From positions 1 to 64,000 of the forward strand of contig NC_090560.1 of NCBI RefSeq assembly GCF_017918235.1: a DNA stretch of 64,000 nt, read 5' to 3'. This DNA is from Porcisia hertigi (Eukaryota > Euglenozoa > Kinetoplastea > Trypanosomatida > Trypanosomatidae). Made by a program: the position numbers and the translations under genes. Under the pieces are notes generated by a model. It was not told the origin of the DNA, ran no database searches, and saw only the letters and a program-made list of their open reading frames with translations. Numbering within the stretch: position 1 is the stretch's first letter; each line of letters begins with the position of its first letter. This document shows positions 59,208 to 64,000 of this stretch, piece by piece.

Positions 59208-59987
59208 ATGAACGTGAGCACCGTTGAGGTGCAGCGGGCCAGACGCCGCTACAAGGCGCTGCTTCGCGAACGGGAGTCTTTAGCGAGTTCTGGATCCAGC
59301 GATCCTGTGGTGGAGGATGAGATTCGCAAGCTGGAGGAGAGGTACTCAGAGCTCAAGTCATCTTTGCTGCAACCACTGCCAAACAACTTCCCTGCCACAC
59401 TTGCACCCGTCGCACACTCAGCAACTAGCGAGGAACCCGCGAAGCCGTTGTCTTCGTCTGTAGCACCATCCGCCTCGCTGTCAAGCGAACTGCACCTCAC
59501 ACATTCCAATCCAGGGCCGTGTGCTCAGAGCGACGAGCTGTGCGTTAAGGCTTTGGACACACAACACCAGCCTCACACCGCACCATCGAGGGCCGGCGCA
59601 CATCCTCCGGCCAGGCCTGAGGGATACCTCATCCTCTTTTTTCTTCAGCTCTTCAATGAATCACGTCAGCCATCGTTGTTGGGGTGCTGGAACTGCGCCG
59701 TCATCGCCACCTTTTCGATGGCCATCGCACTGCTGCATTGCATACTGCTAGACCCGTCATCCACAATCGGCAGCATTCTCACACCCTCGCGTTTATGCTG
59801 CCTGGTACATGCCAAGAACCTTGCCTCGCTGTACAGGCGCGCGAATCGACCACTGTGTGTTCCCATGCTCATTGTGTACGTCTGTTGCGACGTTGTGCCA
59901 TCGTTCGCGCTCAACATGGTCGTCTACAAGGTTTCCTTGACTCTAATGGGGTTCTACGGCGTTCGCCCTTTGTCTTTCGCTTGTTGA
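59208..59987 (+). CDS. Hypothetical membrane protein with N-terminal coil and C-terminal hydrophobic spans
   Basis: 259 aa, ATG at 59208. Basic/charged N-terminal helix (QRARRRYKALLRERE), a second charged segment VVEDEIRKLEERYSELKSSL, a Ser/Pro/Ala-rich linker to about 135, then about three hydrophobic stretches: GYLILFFLQLF, WNCAVIATFSMAIALLHCIL and VPMLIVYVCCDVV followed by ALNMVVYKVSLTLMGFYG. This general layout (short basic coil, long linker, three C-terminal spans) is like GET2/CAMLG of the tail-anchored protein insertion pathway. No specific motif; the resemblance is architectural only. Confidence 0.7.
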   Translation: MNVSTVEVQRARRRYKALLRERESLASSGSSDPVVEDEIRKLEERYSELKSSLLQPLPNNFPATLAPVAHSATSEEPAKPLSSSVAPSASLSSELHLTHSNPGPCAQSDELCVKALDTQHQPHTAPSRAGAHPPARPEGYLILFFLQLFNESRQPSLLGCWNCAVIATFSMAIALLHCILLDPSSTIGSILTPSRLCCLVHAKNLASLYRRANRPLCVPMLIVYVCCDVVPSFALNMVVYKVSLTLMGFYGVRPLSFAC

Positions 59988-60693
59988 GCGTGCTGCACTT
60001 CTGTGTGCGTCCCGTTGAGAGGCCTAAGCCCACTTGTCACAAGCAGATGGGGGTATATACGTACATATATATATATGTATATATTTCACTCTTCTAGCGA
60101 CGACCGCGCCGCTGTCCCTGTCGTCTTCCTCCATGCCCCCCTCCCCCTTCCCTTCCCTCCCTTCACACACACACACAAAGGATGGAAGAGAAGAAAAGAG
60201 AGACGCATCCCAAAGCATCACAGATGAGAAGATGGTGTGATGAGGTGGGGAATGGAGATGAAGGGAGGGAGGGAAGGAGGGGAGGGGGGCGGTGTATGTG
60301 TGTGTGTGTGTGTGCGTGGTGGATCATTCAATTTGTTCTTTTCGTTTGATTACATCCCCGCTCTCTCGCTTTCCTCTCTCGCTCCTGCCTTACACTTTTT
60401 TTTCCTCCACATAGCATACCGCTGATCGCGAGGCGGGGCGAACTCCCCATTTCTCCCACCAACCGCTACACACGCTCATTTTTCTCCTCCTCCTCCTCCT
60501 CCCCCCTCTACATGCACAAATAAGCGTACACACACACGTACGCGCCAGACAGACATACAGACACACATACACACATTTATATGTGGACATAGACATCCAT
60601 CCACCCATACATACATACATACATACACGTGTTCGCGCTACTGCCGCCACCCCGCGCGTTCTTCACGCTTATTGCGTGTCGTGTGGTATCGCA
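59988..60693. other. Intergenic spacer with AT repeats and pyrimidine tract
   Basis: TA/TG alternation 60054-60084, CT-rich 60128-60163 and CA repeat 60166-60177, GA-rich 60255-60290, GT 60296-60316, then a T/C tract 60394-60410 with AG at 60413-60414, a likely splice acceptor. CATA repeat 60606-60626. Confidence 0.55.
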
Positions 60694-62955
60694 ATGTGCT
60701 CACTAGAGACACTCTTGAGCGCGCCGACGGACATCATCGCCGAGTGCCCCGTCATTGGCCCCCGGGATGTGCCGGAGGTGACTGCACACCTGGAGGCCAT
60801 CTTGAACAAGTGTCTCTACTGCGTTCGCTTGAAGCTACCCCACCCGTTAGAGGTACTGCTCACCCTCATTAGTGAGGCAGGCGACCTCAAGGCTGATCAG
60901 GTGTGCCTCGGCCTGCTGCAGCCTGCCGAGGAGGGCACATGCGCGGATCTCTTTTGTGACTTGGCAGCCCAACTCTTGGCGCGTCGGACAGCGGCCTTTC
61001 GCCTGCAGTTCGACATGGATGTGCTCTTCAAGGTGATGCAGCTTTTTTGCTGCGCGGCGTCGCTGAAGGACCGGCTTGGCGCACGCCTTGGTGAGGTGCT
61101 GCTCGGCTTTGTGAAGGATTCAGACTTGCATGACGACGACTACCGTGTGCATCGCAACTGTTGCAGCGCTCTCATCTCTCTCCTGCGCGGGTCACCGGAG
61201 AATAAAAATCGCTTTGGCTTCGCGTGCGCCACAATCGCTGCCTGCGTTGACGCCTCCAGCGACTTTTTCTTTCAGATGCAGTGCGTGGAGGTGGTCTACC
61301 GGCTGTTCAAGCACCGGAGCTCTTTTCTCACTCAGGCTGCAGCACCGGTCATCCCTGCATCGAGATTCTCCCCATCAAACAACGCGACAGCGTCGGGTGC
61401 AGCCATCCATCCATATCTGTTGCGAGGCATCGAGGAGTTACCCAACGACAACACGCTTCTGCTCTCCATTCATCAACTGCTAGACAACTACAACCGTGAT
61501 GTGCACCCGGATAAAATAAAGTCGTTCGCGGTGCTGCAGATTGAGGTGGCTGGTGTTACCGTAACGCGCGCAACGACGCTGTACTTCTCGCCGCTGCTGT
61601 TAGTCGCTTTGCTTCCCAACACTAGTGCCAACATCGGCGGCGGCGGTGTGTACCTCACTATCCCCTACGAGCACGTCCGCTCCGTCAAACTGACGAAGGA
61701 CCACAAGTTGGAGCTGCGCCTGTATGTGATACCACCTAAACTCGCCCTTGTAATGAGCCTGACGCAGGACGGTATGGACAAGCTCCACGTATCGATGACC
61801 CGTGCTACCATGCGCGAGCTGCGCACCTCCGTCGTGCATGAGTGGGTGGCAGAGCGGAAGCGCACCGCGCCGCGGCGCGTAATCGCGCCCGCACCCCCGT
61901 CTCGCCAGATCGAGGAGGCTAGAGGAAGCCACGCCTTTCACGCTGCCTCTTCAAATTCACCCGCCCCGCCATTATCGTCCCAGGGCAGCAGTCGAACGAG
62001 CTCTGCGGTGCGCCCACTGAAGACAACGGCCATACCAGAACCGCCGGGAAATGCGCATTGCGAGGTTGGCATCGTAGACGATGTCCAGCAACCACTCGCC
62101 CACGGCAAGTCGCACCACCTGCAGCTTCTTGAGGCAGTACAGCAGCAGCAGGTTCAACAGGAGCAGGCCGGTCCAATGTACGTGAATAGCCGCGCAGGCT
62201 TCGCTGCCGCGGGCAACGGGGCAGGGGAGCAGAGTGAGCCTCCATGCCTGGAGGAGGTCCACCGCGCCGCCTCGTTCAAGGTGGCTCGGTACCGGGAAGA
62301 GCAACACGCAGCGCTGCAGCGTGCCGTGGACTCGGTGAAGGAGGAGCTGGAGGAGATGCATCGCTGGAGCGCGCGAGAGCGTGACCAGTACGAGGCGCGT
62401 TTTCGGGAGGACATGGAGGTGATCCGGAGGTCAGAGGCCGTCTTGAAGGAAAGTGCCACGGATTGCGTGCGAGCGTTAAACACGGAGCTGGAGGACGTGC
62501 AGGCCCTTGGGGCTCTCCTGAAGGGCGAAGTAGACCAGCTGCGAGAGCGACTAGCCAAATCGCTCGGCAAGTCTGAAGGCGTTGAGGACGCATTTCTGTC
62601 GCGCATCAAGCAGATGGTCGATTCCCAGATGACCAGCATGGAGGCGACGATGCAGTCAGTGGACTCGGCCGCCACTGCCGGCGCGGGTGCCGGTGGCGGC
62701 TCAATTGGCGATGTCTTCCATTGCATTGCCGAACAGCTGCAGGCCATCAGAAGCGGCACGGCGGTTGTTGGTGCTGCTGGCCCTCGTGTGAGTATAGCGA
62801 CTGCTGCTGCTGCTGCTGCTGCTGCTGCTTCGGCAGCGGCAGGGAGCTCGCTCATCTCCTCAGCGCGGTGTACTGGCAGCCGACGAGCGGGGCAGGCGCC
62901 GCTGCCTCTGCATCAGCAGCAGCCACAGCCACTAAAGGAGCGCCGCCTGGACTAA
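60694..62955 (+). CDS. SYCP2 / KKT17-18-like protein (ARM-like, PH-like, coiled coil)
   Basis: 753 aa, ATG at 60694; the ATG at 60583 lies within a CATA-repeat region and is unlikely. N-terminal ~230 residues are helical repeats (VTAHLEAILNKCLYCVRLKL; FFQMQCVEVVYRLFKHRSSF). Residues about 270-395 form a beta-rich PH-like part: VLQIEVAGVTVTRATTLYFS, YLTIPYEHVRSVKLTKDHKL and LALVMSLTQDGMDKLHVSM. Then a disordered linker and a coiled coil at about 525-650 (EEQHAALQRAVDSVKEELEE, LNTELEDVQALGALLKGEVD). The order ARM, PH-like, coil and the block IP.E.V.S....DHKLELRL match SYCP2 and the kinetoplastid kinetochore proteins KKT17/KKT18. An Ala run encoded by GCT repeats lies at 62800-62828. Confidence 0.8.
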   Translation: MCSLETLLSAPTDIIAECPVIGPRDVPEVTAHLEAILNKCLYCVRLKLPHPLEVLLTLISEAGDLKADQVCLGLLQPAEEGTCADLFCDLAAQLLARRTAAFRLQFDMDVLFKVMQLFCCAASLKDRLGARLGEVLLGFVKDSDLHDDDYRVHRNCCSALISLLRGSPENKNRFGFACATIAACVDASSDFFFQMQCVEVVYRLFKHRSSFLTQAAAPVIPASRFSPSNNATASGAAIHPYLLRGIEELPNDNTLLLSIHQLLDNYNRDVHPDKIKSFAVLQIEVAGVTVTRATTLYFSPLLLVALLPNTSANIGGGGVYLTIPYEHVRSVKLTKDHKLELRLYVIPPKLALVMSLTQDGMDKLHVSMTRATMRELRTSVVHEWVAERKRTAPRRVIAPAPPSRQIEEARGSHAFHAASSNSPAPPLSSQGSSRTSSAVRPLKTTAIPEPPGNAHCEVGIVDDVQQPLAHGKSHHLQLLEAVQQQQVQQEQAGPMYVNSRAGFAAAGNGAGEQSEPPCLEEVHRAASFKVARYREEQHAALQRAVDSVKEELEEMHRWSARERDQYEARFREDMEVIRRSEAVLKESATDCVRALNTELEDVQALGALLKGEVDQLRERLAKSLGKSEGVEDAFLSRIKQMVDSQMTSMEATMQSVDSAATAGAGAGGGSIGDVFHCIAEQLQAIRSGTAVVGAAGPRVSIATAAAAAAAAASAAAGSSLISSARCTGSRRAGQAPLPLHQQQPQPLKERRLD

Positions 62956-63171
62956 TCGTAAGCGAAGGTGTAAAACAAAGTGTGTGCGTGCATCCACTGA
63001 TGTACTCTCGATTCGCCTGGCACCACCACCACCACCACCACCCGGCGCGATGCCGTCGGAGCTGCTGCATTTTTTTCTTGTTTTTTGTCTGTATGACGAT
63101 GATGCGTCCAAATCCGTTGCCGACAACATTTGGCTGGGTGTTATGACAGTTTCATTTTCTTTTTAATTTTT

Positions 63172-63202
<31 letters not shown>

Positions 63203-63764
63203 GCGGTGATGGCATCGGATGATGGTGTGTATGGATGTGTCCCCCTTTTAACAGTCATGGAGTGAAGATGATCGAGACTGCCACTCACGCAAATCCCATG
63301 CCCTCTTTCTCCCTCTCTCAGTGCGTGTATATATGCGGTGATACCCCCCCCCCCCATTGCAGATACACGCACACACGCACGCCGTACATTCGACCTCATT
63401 GCCCCCTTCCTCTCTCCCCTCTTCCCTCCCTCCTTCTTTCCCCTTTTTATTTTTTGAATACAAACATATATATATATATATTATGCTTTTCTCTGGTTGC
63501 TCTTGTTGTTCATGTTAACCATACGACCTCCCCCTCCCCTCCCTCCCCCAATCAACACACCCCTTAAAAAAATGCAAATAAGTGGATTACCTCACCCACC
63601 CACGCACACCCACGCACATCCCATTTCACGCACTCGACTCATCCAGTGACCGTTGATGAACAATAAAAATTATCGGAGCGCGGGCCCAAGGGGGGAAAGA
63701 GGGGAGGCTTGAAACACACATTGAACCAAAACAGAGAGGAGGGGAGGGAGTTTGTCTGGTCGCG
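62956..63764. other. Intergenic spacer, no gene seen
   Basis: CCA repeat at 63022-63044, T-rich at 63140-63165, GT repeat at 63175-63201, poly-C at 63345-63354, T/C-rich 63405-63455, AT repeat at 63465-63481. Typical processing-region composition. Confidence 0.55.
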
Positions 63765-64000
63765 ATGGCACCTCTGCTTCACCGCATCCCCATTGACGCT
63801 GTAGCACACTCTTCGACACGCGGGCCCCTTCTCGACACGCTACGCCGGTGCTATGTAGCGACGACCATCACCCGTGACGCTTCTCTTCGCCCCATTGCCA
63901 GGGTTGGGGATATTTCTGCAGTCACCACCATCGCGTCTCCGTCAAGCGCGGTCGTGTGCAGCAGCCGAACCTTCTACGACAGGATTCGTGAGAAGCGCGA
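63765..64000 (+). CDS. 5' end of an unidentified gene (runs off the window)
   Basis: ATG at 63765 followed by 78 open codons to the end of the window. The start MAPLLHRIPIDAVAHSSTRG continues LLDTLRRCYVATTITRDASL and ends TFYDRIREKR. The composition (Arg/Ser/Thr, few acids) could be a mitochondrial leader, but no domain is reached. Strand and position fit the rightward array. Identity unknown. Confidence 0.6.
   Translation, partial: MAPLLHRIPIDAVAHSSTRGPLLDTLRRCYVATTITRDASLRPIARVGDISAVTTIASPSSAVVCSSRTFYDRIREKR

Noticed and set aside
1-64000. CRISPR arrays, IS elements, bacterial operons
   Set aside because: No spacer-repeat pattern, transposase or Shine-Dalgarno context; gene structure is kinetoplastid.

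Overview
The window reads as nuclear DNA of a kinetoplastid, most likely a Leishmaniinae trypanosomatid (Leishmania, Porcisia, Endotrypanum or a close relative). The genes are intron-free and lie in two long head-to-tail arrays on opposite strands. GC-rich coding sequence alternates with intergenic spacers full of (GT)n, (AT)n, poly-G and polypyrimidine tracts on the sense side, as expected for polycistronic transcription with SL trans-splicing. There are no bacterial ribosome binding sites or operon promoters. Starts given here are real ATG codons close to a likely splice acceptor. Several longer open frames begin only at GTG or TTG and were trimmed.

Layout. 1-330 is degenerate telomeric sequence: TTAAAA-like repeats, then TTAGGG. 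1261-54201 holds 26 protein genes, all on the minus strand: BSD-domain protein, SPFH-like membrane protein, thymidylate-kinase-like enzyme, mitochondrial fucosyltransferase, monothiol glutaredoxin, two neighbouring paralogous hypotheticals, three small proteins (one LSm), an MGNCC acylated protein, a CLC chloride/proton exchanger, CWC21, an ArsC-fold protein lacking its cysteine, a zinc-finger/CUE/SMR nuclease-like protein, a cyclophilin, a small membrane protein, a PICH-like SNF2 ATPase, a beta-helix protein, enkurin, thioredoxin, an RluA-type pseudouridine synthase, a twin CX9C protein, a SERF-like peptide, an exopolyphosphatase and a FAM210-like protein. 54202-55120 is a divergent strand-switch region. 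From 55121 the plus strand carries RAE1, an SPC2-like protein, MPC1, a GET2-shaped membrane protein, a SYCP2/KKT17-18-shaped protein and the 5' end of one more gene.

From memory and unverified, the order fucosyltransferase, cyclophilin, thioredoxin, exopolyphosphatase, strand switch, RAE1 matches Leishmania major chromosome 1 (LmjF.01.0100, .0220, .0270 and so on). If so, the leftmost part of that chromosome (about six genes, including a kinesin-13) is not in this window and telomere-like DNA of the wrong orientation sits in its place. This suggests an interstitial or fold-back telomere, or an assembly join.

Three related copies of a 410-520 bp dispersed element (SIDER-like degenerate retroposons) lie in presumed 3' UTRs near 5.4, 19.6 and 49.4 kb. 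The genes do not form one pathway. They share transcription units, and regulation is probably post-transcriptional. Among the more unusual items are the ClC with a GGGIAE filter, the cysteine-less ArsC-like protein, the Cue2/NONU-1-like nuclease with CCCH fingers, a single-base frameshift hiding a conserved N-terminal motif in the beta-helix gene, and a hairpin cluster in the spacer at 34.25-34.56 kb.
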